The notes beneath the pieces were generated by a model. The model saw nothing but the letters and a program-made list of their open reading frames with translations. It did not search any database and had not been told where the DNA came from. 64,000 bases of DNA, from contig JADKKK010000006.1 in NCBI GenBank assembly GCA_016720545.1, positions 117,501 through 181,500 of the forward strand, written 5' to 3'. The translations under genes and the position numbers were made by a program. Source of the stretch: Myxococcales bacterium (GTDB taxonomy: Bacteria; Myxococcota_A; Polyangia; Polyangiales; Polyangiaceae). Positions 1-7,867 of this stretch are shown here, one piece after another (within the stretch, counting starts at the first letter, position 1; each line of letters begins with the position of its first letter).

Positions 1-729
1 GACCAGCCGCATGACGTGGTACCCGAACGGAGACTCGGTGATCCCCGACTGATCGCCCACCTTGGCGAGGGCGAAGAGCGCATTGACGAAGCGGCCGTCG
101 AGCGTGCCGCCGCCGCGCGTCCGGCCGTCGGCGGCCACGGGAGGGAGCACCTCCACGCGGACCTCGAGGCCGGGCGTCTTGGGTCCGTCGGCCAGGGCGA
201 GGAAGTCGTCGGGGGACTTGGCCGACGCGACGGCGGCGAGGATGCGCTCGGCGAGGCGCCGAGCTTCGACCGAAGACTTCCCCTCACCCACGAGCGCCAC
301 GGCGTGCACGGCGACGCGCAGCTCGGGGTGATCGAGCTCGAGCCAGGCCTCCTTCGTGAGCGTCGCGACCTCGGCGTCGGTGGGCGGTCCCGCGGCGACG
401 GCCTCGGCCTGCATGCGATCGACGAGGCTCCGCGCCACCGCGGCGCGGACGCGGACGCGCACGGCGGGGCGTTCGTCGACGCCCGTCTCCGCCGCCTCCC
501 GAGCGCCGACGGCGTCGCCCACGAGCCGCTCGAGCGCTTCGTCGCGGGAGAGGTGCGACTCGGCGGCGGTGCGGCCGACCAGCGACGCGGGGATGGAGAT
601 CGTGCCGCCCACTCGGGCCACGACGTCCCCCCCGAGCGTCGCCGTGGCGGGCGCCTCTCCGCACGCCGCGCACGCGAGAATGGCCGCGAACAGCCCGAAC
701 AGCCTGTGCGCGCCGTGGCGGAGCCTCAC
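1..729 (-). CDS. Peptidyl-prolyl isomerase-like (parvulin/PpiC) lipoprotein, 3' end outside the window
   Basis: The minus-strand frame is open from a GTG at 729 to the window edge, giving 243 residues with the C-terminus missing. It starts with a short basic stretch and a hydrophobic run ending ILACAAC, a probable lipoprotein signal. A charged helical region follows. The last visible residues, TESPFGYHVMRLV, match the end of the parvulin domain, where the family has a conserved FGYH. Parvulins speed prolyl isomerisation of exported proteins, so an envelope folding factor is likely. The GTG start overlaps the TGA of the upstream small membrane gene (GTGA), which supports this start and co-translation. 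The family call rests mainly on the FGYHV motif. Confidence 0.72.
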   Translation of the reverse strand, partial: MRLRHGAHRLFGLFAAILACAACGEAPATATLGGDVVARVGGTISIPASLVGRTAAESHLSRDEALERLVGDAVGAREAAETGVDERPAVRVRVRAAVARSLVDRMQAEAVAAGPPTDAEVATLTKEAWLELDHPELRVAVHAVALVGEGKSSVEARRLAERILAAVASAKSPDDFLALADGPKTPGLEVRVEVLPPVAADGRTRGGGTLDGRFVNALFALAKVGDQSGITESPFGYHVMRLV

Positions 730-896
730 GCGCGCGACCCCGAGAAGCGCAGGGCCACGCGCAGGGCCAACGCGCCGGCGACGAGCCAGAGCAAGGCGCG
801 GAGATCGGCGGCGCCCGCGAGGGCGACCCCGCCCCACCCGAGGGCCGCGCTGCCGGCGCCCGCGAAGAGCAACGCCAATGACTCGTGCGACCCCAT
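726..896 (-). CDS. Small two-helix membrane protein, unknown function
   Basis: This 56-residue frame starts at ATG 896 and ends in a TGA that overlaps the GTG start of the parvulin-like gene by the GTGA pattern. The product is almost wholly hydrophobic, with two likely membrane segments (about residues 7-28 and 32-50) and a basic end, RFSGSRA. A promoter-like TATCCT lies 8 bases before the ATG. No family is recognised. Coupling to the lipoprotein gene suggests the two are made together, but the ORF could be a short spurious frame in GC-rich DNA. Confidence 0.5.
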   Translation of the reverse strand: MGSHESLALLFAGAGSAALGWGGVALAGAADLRALLWLVAGALALRVALRFSGSRA

Positions 897-904
897 GGTG
901 GCGC

Positions 905-934
905 AGGATAGCGGTCCGGCCCAGTCCCACGCAA
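905..934 (-). promoter_or_regulatory. Candidate promoter for the small membrane protein/parvulin operon
   Basis: On the minus strand TTGCGT, an 18-base spacer and TATCCT are followed by 8 bases and the ATG at 896. The start site would fall at or next to the ATG, giving a leaderless transcript. It is one of several such arrangements in the window. Confidence 0.45.
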
Positions 935-979
935 GCCCGGAGCGCGGATTATTTCGCTATCATTTCAACAGCTTAACAA

Positions 980-1675
980 CTACCTGGCGCTGAGCTCGAG
1001 CCCGAGCGCGAGTCCGCCGACGACGAGCGCCACGGCGGCCCAGCCGTAAGCGCCGCGGTGCACCTTGCGCGACCTCCCGACCTGACCGGCGACCGCGATC
1101 TCGGCGAACACCCCGAGCACCGCCATTCCGGCGAGCAGCGTGTAGAGCCGGACGAGCAGCGCGCGCTCTCTCGGCAGTGCCTCCCACCCGATCGCCTGGA
1201 GCGCCGCGGCGAACGCGACGCCCGCGACGAGGATCACGCCCCGCCATCGGGCCGAGCGCTGCCGTGGCGGCAGCCGACCGCGCTCGATCACCCGCGCGTC
1301 GTCGGCCTCGCGGCGCGGGAACGCAGGCGCCGCCAGCGTGAAGGCGAAGGCGCCCCAGCCGAGCATACCCATCACCCCCCGCACGGCGTCGAAGCGCGAG
1401 GGGCCGACCGCGGCAGGCACGAGGGCCCAGACGAGCAAGCTCGAGCCCACGAGGCCCCACAAAGAGACGTTCCGAGCGACGTGGGGCCTGTCGCGATCGA
1501 TGGCGATCGCCGCCACGAGGGCGAGCGGGCCGAGGACCACGAGGATCCGCGTCTGCCACGGGACCCCTCGCGCCAAGCCGCAGCTCGCCACGGTGACGGC
1601 CCACGCGTACAACCCGGGAATGGCGGCCTGGGACGAGGGACCGAGCGACGCGAGACGCTCAGCCGGGCTCTTCAC
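980..1675 (-). CDS. Multi-pass inner-membrane protein, unknown function
   Basis: The product is 231 residues with about seven hydrophobic segments spread over its length and short basic loops, so it is an integral membrane protein of unrecognised family. I place the start at the GTG at 1675. It has GAGGTG five bases upstream, contributed by the last 74-bp repeat, and it overlaps the TGA of the fifth mini-ORF. An ATG at 1708 is in frame but would add 11 residues encoded by the repeat itself. The gene is last in a relay running ttcA, five mini-ORFs, this gene. An AT-rich patch (about 945-985) follows the stop and may help termination. Confidence 0.8.
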   Translation of the reverse strand: MKSPAERLASLGPSSQAAIPGLYAWAVTVASCGLARGVPWQTRILVVLGPLALVAAIAIDRDRPHVARNVSLWGLVGSSLLVWALVPAAVGPSRFDAVRGVMGMLGWGAFAFTLAAPAFPRREADDARVIERGRLPPRQRSARWRGVILVAGVAFAAALQAIGWEALPRERALLVRLYTLLAGMAVLGVFAEIAVAGQVGRSRKVHRGAYGWAAVALVVGGLALGLELSAR

Positions 1676-1749
1676 GGCGACACCTCGCCTCCGGCTCGGG
1701 GCCGCCATCGACCTTCGTTCGCCCCTTCGGGGCTCACTTCCCGGTTCAT
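1672..1749 (-). CDS. Repeat mini-ORF 5 (25-residue peptide), last unit
   Basis: Starts at ATG 1749. It encodes the same peptide as the other units, beginning MNREVSPEGA and ending RAGGEVSP. Its last sense codon is CCG instead of CCA, which is silent but turns the next start from ATG into GTG. Its TGA overlaps the GTG (1675) of the downstream membrane-protein gene. Confidence 0.42.
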   Translation of the reverse strand: MNREVSPEGANEGRWRPRAGGEVSP

Positions 1750-1823
1750 GGCGACACCTCGCCTCCGGCTCGGGGCCGCCATCGACCTTCGTTCGCCCCT
1801 TCAGGGCTCACTTCCCGGTTCAT
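1746..1823 (-). CDS. Repeat mini-ORF 4 (25-residue peptide)
   Basis: Starts at ATG 1823 with GAGGTG five bases upstream. Codon 7 is CCT rather than CCC, the only internal difference among the five copies and a silent one. The TGA overlaps the next ATG as ATGA. Confidence 0.42.
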   Translation of the reverse strand: MNREVSPEGANEGRWRPRAGGEVSP

Positions 1824-1897
1824 GGCGACACCTCGCCTCCGGCTCGGGGCCGCCATCGACCTTCGTTCGCCCCTTCGGGGCTCACTTCCCGGTTCAT
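1820..1897 (-). CDS. Repeat mini-ORF 3 (25-residue peptide)
   Basis: Starts at ATG 1897 with GAGGTG five bases upstream and a TGA overlapping the next ATG. The peptide is identical to the others: charged, Gly/Glu/Arg-rich, one Trp at position 15, no Cys and no hydrophobic segment. Confidence 0.42.
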   Translation of the reverse strand: MNREVSPEGANEGRWRPRAGGEVSP

Positions 1898-1971
1898 GGC
1901 GACACCTCGCCTCCGGCTCGGGGCCGCCATCGACCTTCGTTCGCCCCTTCGGGGCTCACTTCCCGGTTCAT
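1894..1971 (-). CDS. Repeat mini-ORF 2 (25-residue peptide)
   Basis: Starts at ATG 1971 with GAGGTG five bases upstream. Its TGA overlaps the next ATG by ATGA. Peptide identical to the other units. Confidence 0.42.
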   Translation of the reverse strand: MNREVSPEGANEGRWRPRAGGEVSP

Positions 1972-2045
1972 GGCGACACCTCGCCTCCGGCTCGGGGCCG
2001 CCATCGACCTTCGTTCGCCCCTTCGGGGCTCACTTCCCGGTTCAC
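1968..2045 (-). CDS. Repeat mini-ORF 1 (25-residue peptide), coupled to ttcA
   Basis: Starts at GTG 2045, which overlaps the TGA of ttcA (GTGA). It lacks the repeat-borne GAGGTG because it follows ttcA directly, so its translation would depend on ribosomes finishing ttcA. The remaining codons match the other units and end in a TGA overlapping the ATG of mini-ORF 2. Confidence 0.42.
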   Translation of the reverse strand: MNREVSPEGANEGRWRPRAGGEVSP

Positions 2046-2872
2046 GCGGGCGCCCCTTGGCCGAGCCGACTGGCGGAGACGAGCCCGTCGGGGCCGGTGA
2101 GCTCGCGCGCCGACGACAGCCCAAGCGCGCTCCACAGGCCCTTGTCGAGCAGGTGCGAGGGGCGCACGTTCTGCAGGGCCGCGAGCATGATCTGCTTCGT
2201 GCCGGGGGTCTTCGCCTCGAGGTCGTTCAGCATCGCGCCGACGACCTTGCGCTGCAGCTGGTCTTGCGAGCCACAGAGATCGCACGGAAGCACCGGGAAC
2301 TGCCGCAGCCGGGTGTACTCGGCGATGTCCTCCTCCGCGCAGTACACGAGCGGCCGTATGACCACGTGCCCCTCCCCTGAGACGAGCACCGGCGGCATCG
2401 CGGCGAGCTGCCCCGCGAAGAGCAAGTTCAAGAGGAGGGTCTGGAGGATGTCGTCCCGGTGGTGACCGAGCGCGATCTTCGTGCACCCGAGCTCGCGCGC
2501 CACGCGGTACAGGATGCCGCGGCGCAGCCTCGAGCAGAGCGAGCAGAACGTCTTCCCGGCCGGGATCTTCTCGGTGACGATGGAGTACGTGTCCTCCTTC
2601 ACCATCGTGAAGTCGTGGCCCTCGGCCGCCATGTAGTCGACCAGGGTCTCGGCGGGAAACCCGGGGTGCCCCTGGTCGACGTTCACGACCTTGAGCTCGA
2701 ATCGGATGGGCGCGCGGCGCTGGAGCTCGCGGAACCGGTCGAGCATCGTGTAGCTGTCTTTGCCGCCGCTCACGCACACCATGACCCGATCGCCGTCGGC
2801 GAGCATTCCGAAGTCGGTCACGGCGCGCGCGAAGGCGCGGGAGAGGCGGCGTTCGAGAGCGACGGCGTCCAT
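2042..2872 (-). CDS. ttcA: tRNA 2-thiocytidine(32) synthetase TtcA
   Basis: The product is 276 residues. It has the PP-loop SGGKDS at residues 35-40, a first CxxC (Cys110, Cys113 in FCSLCSRLRRG), GHHRDD near 137 and a second CxxC (PCDLC, Cys197, Cys200). These are the ATP-adenylating loop and the cysteines that bind the iron-sulfur cluster in TtcA, which thiolates cytidine 32 of tRNAs. The length fits the family (about 270-310). The start is the ATG at 2872, from which the ordered motif spacing follows. The stop codon is the first base set of the repeat array, so this gene heads the relay of mini-ORFs and the membrane protein. Confidence 0.95.
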   Translation of the reverse strand: MDAVALERRLSRAFARAVTDFGMLADGDRVMVCVSGGKDSYTMLDRFRELQRRAPIRFELKVVNVDQGHPGFPAETLVDYMAAEGHDFTMVKEDTYSIVTEKIPAGKTFCSLCSRLRRGILYRVARELGCTKIALGHHRDDILQTLLLNLLFAGQLAAMPPVLVSGEGHVVIRPLVYCAEEDIAEYTRLRQFPVLPCDLCGSQDQLQRKVVGAMLNDLEAKTPGTKQIMLAALQNVRPSHLLDKGLWSALGLSSARELTGPDGLVSASRLGQGAPA

Positions 2873-2955
2873 GTTCCTTCAACTACCACGAGGCGCGCGG
2901 GACACGAGGCCGGCGTGCGCCCGAGCGCCAAAGACGCCCGAGGCGACCGCCGACG

Positions 2956-4449
2956 TCAGCCCGCGGCGAGGACGAGCTCGAGGAACGTGAGCACGCCGTG
3001 CCCGGTGCCACCCTTGGGGTTCCACGCGAACGAGCGGTCCGCCATGGCGGGGCCCGCGATGTCGCAGTGGATCCAGTTCTTCGCGTTTCCGATGAACTCG
3101 CGGAGGAACAGCGCGGCGGAGATGGAGCCGCCCCAGCGGTCGCCAGTGTGCTTCAAGTCCGCGACTTCGCTCTTCATTTGGTCGCGGAGCTCTTCCAGCA
3201 GTGGCATGCGCCACATGTTCTCGCCGGAGACCTTCACCGCCGCTTGGAACGCGGTGGCCGCCTCCTCGGTGGCGGCGTACCACCCGGAGCACGTGTTGCC
3301 GAGGGCCACCACGCAGGCGCCGGTCAGCGTCGCGTTGTCGACGAAGAGATCGGGCTCGAGCTCACGCGCGTACGCCATGGCGTCCGCCAGGACGAGGCGG
3401 CCCTCCGCGTCGGTGTTGACGATCTCGACCGACTTGCCGTCGAGGGAGCTGAAGATGTCACCCGGTCGGTAGGCCGCGCCGTCGGGCATGTTCTCGGCCG
3501 CCGCGAAGATGCCATGCACTTCGACATCGGGCTTCAGCGCCGCGATGATGTGCATGAGGCCGACGACGTTGGCGGCGCCCGACATGTCGTGCTTCATCTC
3601 GCCCATGCCGGCCCCCGGCTTGATGCTGAGACCGCCCGAGTCGAAGGTGACGCCCTTTCCGACGAACACGATGCGCTTCTTCGGCTTCGCCGGCGTCCAG
3701 CTCATGTGGACGAGGCACGGCTTGCGCTCGCTGCCCTGGCCCACGGCCTGGAGCAGCTTCATGCCGCGGCGCACGATCTCCTTGTAGTCGAAGACCTTGA
3801 TGGCGAGGCCGCTGCCCTTCGCCATTTTCTCGGCGAACTCCGCGAGCGAGTCGGGGTAGATCACGTTCGGCGGCTCGTTCGACAGGTCGCGCGCGATGTT
3901 CACGCCGGCGGCGACATGCTGGGCGAGCTCGACGGAGGCCTTCATGGACGCGCTGACCTTGCCCTCCACCGCCAGCGTGACGTGGCCAAGGTCGGCCTTC
4001 GGCTTGCGGTCGCCGGTGAGGTACTTCGAGAACCGGTAAGCCCCGAGCTCGATGCCCTCGACGACGAAGCGTGCGCGCGCCTCGAGGCCGTCGGGGAGGG
4101 CCACGACGAGGCGCTTCGCCTTGTCGGCGTTGGCCGCGCGGCCGACCTTCGCCCCCACGGTGCGCAGATCGCCGTCCGTGAGCTTCTCCGGGTCCCCCAA
4201 CCCGTAGATGATCACGCGATCGGCCTTCAGCTTACCGAGCGTGGGCAGCGAGACGACCTGGTCGCGCTTGCCCTTGAACTCGTCTTTCTTGATGAGCTTC
4301 GAGAGCTGACCGCCGAGCGCCTTGTCGACCGCGTCGAGGCTACCCTTGCCCTTCCGCTTCGTGCCGTCGAGCGACCACACGAAGAGCGCGAGGACGTCGG
4401 CGGATTCCTTGGTCGGATCGGTCGCGCGGAGAGTGAACTTGACGGTCAT
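2956..4449 (-). CDS. pepA: Leucyl aminopeptidase, M17 family
   Basis: The 497-residue product is a cytosolic di-metal exopeptidase that removes N-terminal residues from peptides. The catalytic C-terminal half shows GKGVTFDSGGLSIKP (264-278), MKHDMSGAA (about 285-293) and the signature NTDAEGRLVLADA (345-357), with the Asp, Glu and Lys metal ligands in place. The N-terminal 180 residues fit the macro-like domain of the family. ATG 4449 is the natural start and gives the usual length. It lies 83 bases upstream of ttcA on the same strand and may share a transcript with it. Confidence 0.96.
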   Translation of the reverse strand: MTVKFTLRATDPTKESADVLALFVWSLDGTKRKGKGSLDAVDKALGGQLSKLIKKDEFKGKRDQVVSLPTLGKLKADRVIIYGLGDPEKLTDGDLRTVGAKVGRAANADKAKRLVVALPDGLEARARFVVEGIELGAYRFSKYLTGDRKPKADLGHVTLAVEGKVSASMKASVELAQHVAAGVNIARDLSNEPPNVIYPDSLAEFAEKMAKGSGLAIKVFDYKEIVRRGMKLLQAVGQGSERKPCLVHMSWTPAKPKKRIVFVGKGVTFDSGGLSIKPGAGMGEMKHDMSGAANVVGLMHIIAALKPDVEVHGIFAAAENMPDGAAYRPGDIFSSLDGKSVEIVNTDAEGRLVLADAMAYARELEPDLFVDNATLTGACVVALGNTCSGWYAATEEAATAFQAAVKVSGENMWRMPLLEELRDQMKSEVADLKHTGDRWGGSISAALFLREFIGNAKNWIHCDIAGPAMADRSFAWNPKGGTGHGVLTFLELVLAAG

Positions 4450-4565
4450 TCGAGGTCCTCGGGCTGGGCTGCGCCTTCGCGCAGAAGGGGGGCCGTCGCT
4501 ATACCCGATTTCGGACCGCTCTTGTGCAGGATCGCCCGGCGCGCCGCGTCATGGCGCCGGGCGCC

Positions 4566-5051
4566 TCACCCGACGAGCGCCGGACGCGCGCCTCGGGTCA
4601 TGCCGAGGTGGGGGACAGCGTCCGGCACGGTCGCGAACGAGCTGCGGCCTGGAACGCCGTCGACGCGCAGCGCGAGCGAGGTCGGGGCGGTCCCGAACGC
4701 CCACGCGACGCGGCACGGGAGGGAGAGCTCGACGCCGCTCACGGCGTCGGTCGCGCGCACGACGAGGCTCGCGCCGGCCTCGACCGGGACGGGCGACACC
4801 ACGAACAGCGCCGCGGCAGTGACCGACCGGAGCTCAGCCGAGACGATACGGCCCGCCCCGATCAGATCGACGGTGGCGGTGGGGTTCGGGCGCGCGAGAG
4901 GCCCAGCGGTGGGCAGCTTCAGCTCGGGCGTGACCAGCTGCAACAGCGAGAGCAGCTCGATCTGCTCTGCGCCCGTGAGGGGCTCCCCCGCCAGGTCGTG
5001 GCGGGCCTTGAGACCCCAGAAGCGAACGAGGAAATCGAGCTTCTCCATCAT
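4566..5051 (-). CDS. PilZ-domain-like protein
   Basis: This gives 161 residues from ATG 5051, with AGAAGG placed 8 bases upstream. A short helical N-terminus (EKLDFLVRFWGLKARH) is followed by a beta-rich region with AELRSVTAAALFVVSPVPVEAGASLVVRA and SLPCRVAWA, which has the spacing and tone of PilZ domains. The RxxxR and DxSxxG c-di-GMP motifs are not clearly present (LSLPCRVAW stands where the second strand would be), so binding of c-di-GMP is doubtful. A second ATG at 5048 is adjacent. The PilZ assignment is tentative; PilZ-like proteins are common in myxobacterial motility and polysaccharide control. Confidence 0.6.
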   Translation of the reverse strand: MMEKLDFLVRFWGLKARHDLAGEPLTGAEQIELLSLLQLVTPELKLPTAGPLARPNPTATVDLIGAGRIVSAELRSVTAAALFVVSPVPVEAGASLVVRATDAVSGVELSLPCRVAWAFGTAPTSLALRVDGVPGRSSFATVPDAVPHLGMTRGARPALVG

Positions 5052-5383
5052 GACGCACCTTCTTTCGAGGTCACGCGAGCCGTGCGGGGAGTTGCAGCGC
5101 CCGTGCCAGCGGCGTGTGAACCCCTCTCCGACGTTCGAGAACGCGATTCGACCTGACGGGTCGAACGCCGCGCGAGGCCAGGCCGTTCCGTGCGGCGCGC
5201 GGCCGGGCCACCAAGTGAGAGATCGCGGTGCTCGCGAGCACGGCCGAAGCCCGCCACCCGCGTCTGCGGGATCGCGCGCGCCTACGTGTGGCGCAGCAAA
5301 CCTTTCCTCGCCGCGACTCGGGCGCCATGGCGCGGCCACTCACGGCTTGCGTGCGCCCCTCCTCGCGGCGAAAGTACCCGCGC
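5052..5383. other. Intergenic region between divergent genes, no gene seen
   Basis: These 332 bases separate the PilZ-like gene from the plus-strand lipoprotein gene. Open frames here lack plausible composition and starts. The region presumably holds both promoters, but no convincing -35/-10 pair was found. Confidence 0.6.
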
Positions 5384-6103
5384 ATGCGTACTCTCCCTCC
5401 ACGCGCCCCCCGCGCGCGGCTCGCCGGTCTGCTCGCCGCGTTCGCCGCGTTCGCCGGGCTCGCCGCGCTCGGCGCGCTCGCGGGGTGCGCGCACGGTGGA
5501 CCGGCCGTGTCGCTCGCGGAGGGCCCTCGCTCGTACAACGGGAGCGAGTACGGCCAGGTGATGGACCGGTGGACGCGCTCGCACAGCCTCGTGCGCCTGC
5601 CGACCGTGGACGATCGCCTCACGGTCACGTCCACCTACGAGGGCTGGGACTTTCGCTGGTCGTACGCCATGCGCTACGCGCGCGACTACCGCCTGAGCGC
5701 GGCGGAGCGGCAGGCGCTGCTCGACGCGAGCCTTCTCGAGACGCAGACCGCTCACCGCTTTCAGATCGCGCTCTACGGGAACCTGCCGCCCCGGATGACC
5801 GACCTGACCCGTCCAAACGCCGCCTGGGTCGTCCGGCTCATTGACGATCGCGGCAACGAGACCGCGCCGATCCGCGTCGAGCAGGTGCTCCGCCCTACGG
5901 CGATCGACAAGGCGTATTTCCCTTACCTCAGCGTCTGGCGACAAATCTTCCGCGTCGACTTCCCGCGGAAGAAGGCGGACGGATCGCCGACCATCGCGAC
6001 GAACGCGCGCTGGTTCGCGCTGCAGTTCTCCGGCGCTTACGGCCAAGACGTGGTCACGTGGGACCTCGTGGGGGCCGCGCCGGGGCCGGAGGCGGCTCGC
6101 TGA
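5384..6103 (+). CDS. Predicted lipoprotein, unknown function
   Basis: The 239-residue product starts at ATG 5384. It has a basic N-terminus, an Ala/Leu-rich hydrophobic stretch and the lipobox-like LGALAGC near residue 34. The mature part is a soluble mixed fold rich in Tyr, Arg and Asp (SYNGSEYGQVMDRWTR, YEGWDFRWSYAMRYARDYRLS). Earlier in-frame starts exist (5228, 5333) but would place a long charged segment before the signal. No family is recognised. A short gap (45 bases) separates it from the transglutaminase-like gene, so shared function in the envelope is possible. Confidence 0.8.
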   Translation: MRTLPPRAPRARLAGLLAAFAAFAGLAALGALAGCAHGGPAVSLAEGPRSYNGSEYGQVMDRWTRSHSLVRLPTVDDRLTVTSTYEGWDFRWSYAMRYARDYRLSAAERQALLDASLLETQTAHRFQIALYGNLPPRMTDLTRPNAAWVVRLIDDRGNETAPIRVEQVLRPTAIDKAYFPYLSVWRQIFRVDFPRKKADGSPTIATNARWFALQFSGAYGQDVVTWDLVGAAPGPEAAR

Positions 6104-6133
6104 GCGCCTGTCGCGCGCGGGCCCGCGGAGGGG

Positions 6134-6139
6134 TACGCT
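6134..6139 (+). promoter_or_regulatory. -10-like TACGCT before the transglutaminase-like gene
   Basis: TACGCT ends 9 bases before the GTG at 6149, and no Shine-Dalgarno sequence lies between. This fits a leaderless transcript. Confidence 0.35.
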
Positions 6140-6148
6140 AGGCCGCGC

Positions 6149-7867
6149 GTGCCCCACGACCTTGCCCCGTCTTCCCGGCTTGCCCGACCCGACCCGCTCG
6201 CCCCACGGGCCGGGCGCCACCGCGGCCCGCGCGTGGCCGCGCGTGTTCTCGTCGCGCTGCTGTGCGCGGGGGCGTCCGCGCACGCGGCGGGGCCCGTCCT
6301 GCACGAGCGGATTCCGCCCGATCCGCGCGAAGACGTGGCGCTCGCGGTCAGCCTCGACGGTGAGCTGCCCGCCGCGATCAAGACGCGGAGCGGGCTCGTC
6401 AGCGCGCCCGATCCGGTCGCCCCAGACGACACGAAGCGCCCCCCCTACGCGCCCAGCCGAGGCGCTGGCGGCGCCCCCGACGCGACGTTCACGGCCGATC
6501 GCGACACACGCAAGCCAGACACCCTGCCATACGACGAGCCGTTTCGGCCCTCGACCGCGCCGTTCAAGCGCCTCGCGGCCTACGACGCGGTCGACGACGA
6601 CTTCATGCTCTTCGTGCGGAGCCCGAGGCTGACGCAGGTGTCGCTGCACAGCGGGCCGGTGATCGAGGCGGTCGAGGAGACCTTCTACGCCGACCTCGTG
6701 ATCGATCTCGCGCCGGGTGACCGCTCTCGCATTCCGACGGTGGGCCCCGGCACGCGCATCGTGAAGGCGCGCGCGGGCGTGGGGAGCCAAGACGTCCCGT
6801 TTCGCGTCGTCCACGACGGCGCTGACAACTGGTTCGTGGAGGGCGACACCCCCACGCGAGCGCGCCTCGTGATGCAGCTCGCGGCGCCGCGCGCGGCGTT
6901 CGGCGGCGTGTTCGGCGAGACCACGTGGGACCACCTGCCCAAGGTCCCGCCGCTCCCACCGCGCGTAGCCGCCGCACACGAGCCGGTCGCGCGGTCCCTC
7001 GGGCTCAGCCGTGGCCTCCCACCGCACGAGAACGTGGCGCGCATGGTCGCGTACTTCCGCTCCTTCGAGGACTCGTCGGAGAGCCCGCCGCAGGTACGTG
7101 ATATCTACACAGATCTCGTGCTCTCGAAGAAGGGCGTGTGCCGCCACAGAGCCTTCGGGTTCCTCATCACCTCGCTCGGCCTCGGCATTCCCACGCGCAT
7201 GATCGCCAACGAGGCCCACGCCTGGGTGGAGGTCCACGACGGACAGCGCTTCGTGCGCGTCGATCTCGGCGGAGCGGGCAACATGTTGAGGGAGCCGCTG
7301 TCGACGAACGTGCCGTTCGAGCCGCCCCCTGATCCGTTCTCGTGGCCGGTGGGGGCCTCGCGGGGCGACGATCTTGGCGGGCGGGCCGCGGCGCCCGGCT
7401 CCCCTCGCGCTCAGGACCCCGACGCGGGGGCGGGCGGCGCGCTCGCCACGCCGAGCTCGAGCGCGAGCGGCGCGAGTTCGAACGGAAACGCGAACGACCC
7501 AAGCGCGAGCGGGAGCGGAAACGCGAGCGGAAGCGCGAGCCGGGACGACGACGCGCGCTCGCCCCTCGCCCATCGGCCGCGAGCGGCTGTCGCGCTGCAC
7601 ATCGCGGTGAGCTCGGTCTCGCGCGGAGGCCGGCTCGAGGCGTCCGGCACGGTCACCGCCGACGGCGAGCCCTGCCCCCGCGCGCCGCTCGAGCTCGTGC
7701 TGCGCGAGAAGGGCGGGCACGAGACCACGCTCGGCGCGCTGGTCACCGACGCCGAGGGGCGCTATTCGGGCGGCGTGTCTCTTCCCCGTTCGCTGCGCGT
7801 CGGCGACCACGACGTGTTCGCGCGGACCGCCGGCGACGCGCGCTGCGGCGGAGGCGCTTCGAAATGA
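6149..7867 (+). CDS. Exported transglutaminase-like protein
   Basis: The 572-residue product starts at GTG 6149 and has a signal peptide (VLVALLCAGASAHAAG, about residues 33-48). The central part carries a transglutaminase-like catalytic triad: Cys in KKGVCRHRAFGFL (near 331), His in NEAHAWVEVHDG (near 355) and Asp in FVRVDLGG (near 370). A Ser/Gly/Asn-rich linker (about 420-470) leads to a C-terminal Ig/carboxypeptidase-regulatory-like domain (VTADGEPCPRAPLELVLRE). Such proteins act as cysteine proteases or cross-linking enzymes on envelope substrates. The stop overlaps the start of the VWA gene (ATGA), so the two are translationally coupled. Confidence 0.85.
   Translation: MPHDLAPSSRLARPDPLAPRAGRHRGPRVAARVLVALLCAGASAHAAGPVLHERIPPDPREDVALAVSLDGELPAAIKTRSGLVSAPDPVAPDDTKRPPYAPSRGAGGAPDATFTADRDTRKPDTLPYDEPFRPSTAPFKRLAAYDAVDDDFMLFVRSPRLTQVSLHSGPVIEAVEETFYADLVIDLAPGDRSRIPTVGPGTRIVKARAGVGSQDVPFRVVHDGADNWFVEGDTPTRARLVMQLAAPRAAFGGVFGETTWDHLPKVPPLPPRVAAAHEPVARSLGLSRGLPPHENVARMVAYFRSFEDSSESPPQVRDIYTDLVLSKKGVCRHRAFGFLITSLGLGIPTRMIANEAHAWVEVHDGQRFVRVDLGGAGNMLREPLSTNVPFEPPPDPFSWPVGASRGDDLGGRAAAPGSPRAQDPDAGAGGALATPSSSASGASSNGNANDPSASGSGNASGSASRDDDARSPLAHRPRAAVALHIAVSSVSRGGRLEASGTVTADGEPCPRAPLELVLREKGGHETTLGALVTDAEGRYSGGVSLPRSLRVGDHDVFARTAGDARCGGGASK

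Larger units (their letters stand above)
1671..2045 (-). repeat. Tandem array of five 74-bp direct repeats
   Basis: The motif CACCTCGCCTCCGG recurs on the plus strand at 1681, 1755, 1829, 1903 and 1977, an exact 74-bp period. The copies are nearly identical: one silent base differs near 1803, and the outer copies differ only where ATG becomes GTG. The array begins at the ttcA stop codon and ends at the start codon of the membrane-protein gene. Each unit, read on the minus strand, carries GAGGTG, TCGCC, a start codon, 24 further sense codons and a TGA overlapping the next start. A related diverged copy lies at 62171-62236. Confidence 0.97.

Noticed and set aside
16..993. A 325-codon plus-strand frame
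   Set aside because: It is antisense to the parvulin-like lipoprotein gene, whose FGYH motif and signal are visible on the other strand.
1672..2045. The 74-bp repeats as a CRISPR array or insertion-sequence remnant
   Set aside because: The units are contiguous with no spacers. There are no terminal inverted repeats or transposase sequence nearby.
1058..2465. Plus-strand frames through the repeat array that encode a periodic protein
   Set aside because: They are open because the repeat lacks plus-strand stops, but they run antisense to the membrane-protein and ttcA genes and have no start or composition of their own.
4460..4500. A further copy of the 74-bp element upstream of pepA
   Set aside because: A short stretch gives a similar AAPSRRRG translation, but the bases do not match the repeat beyond chance.
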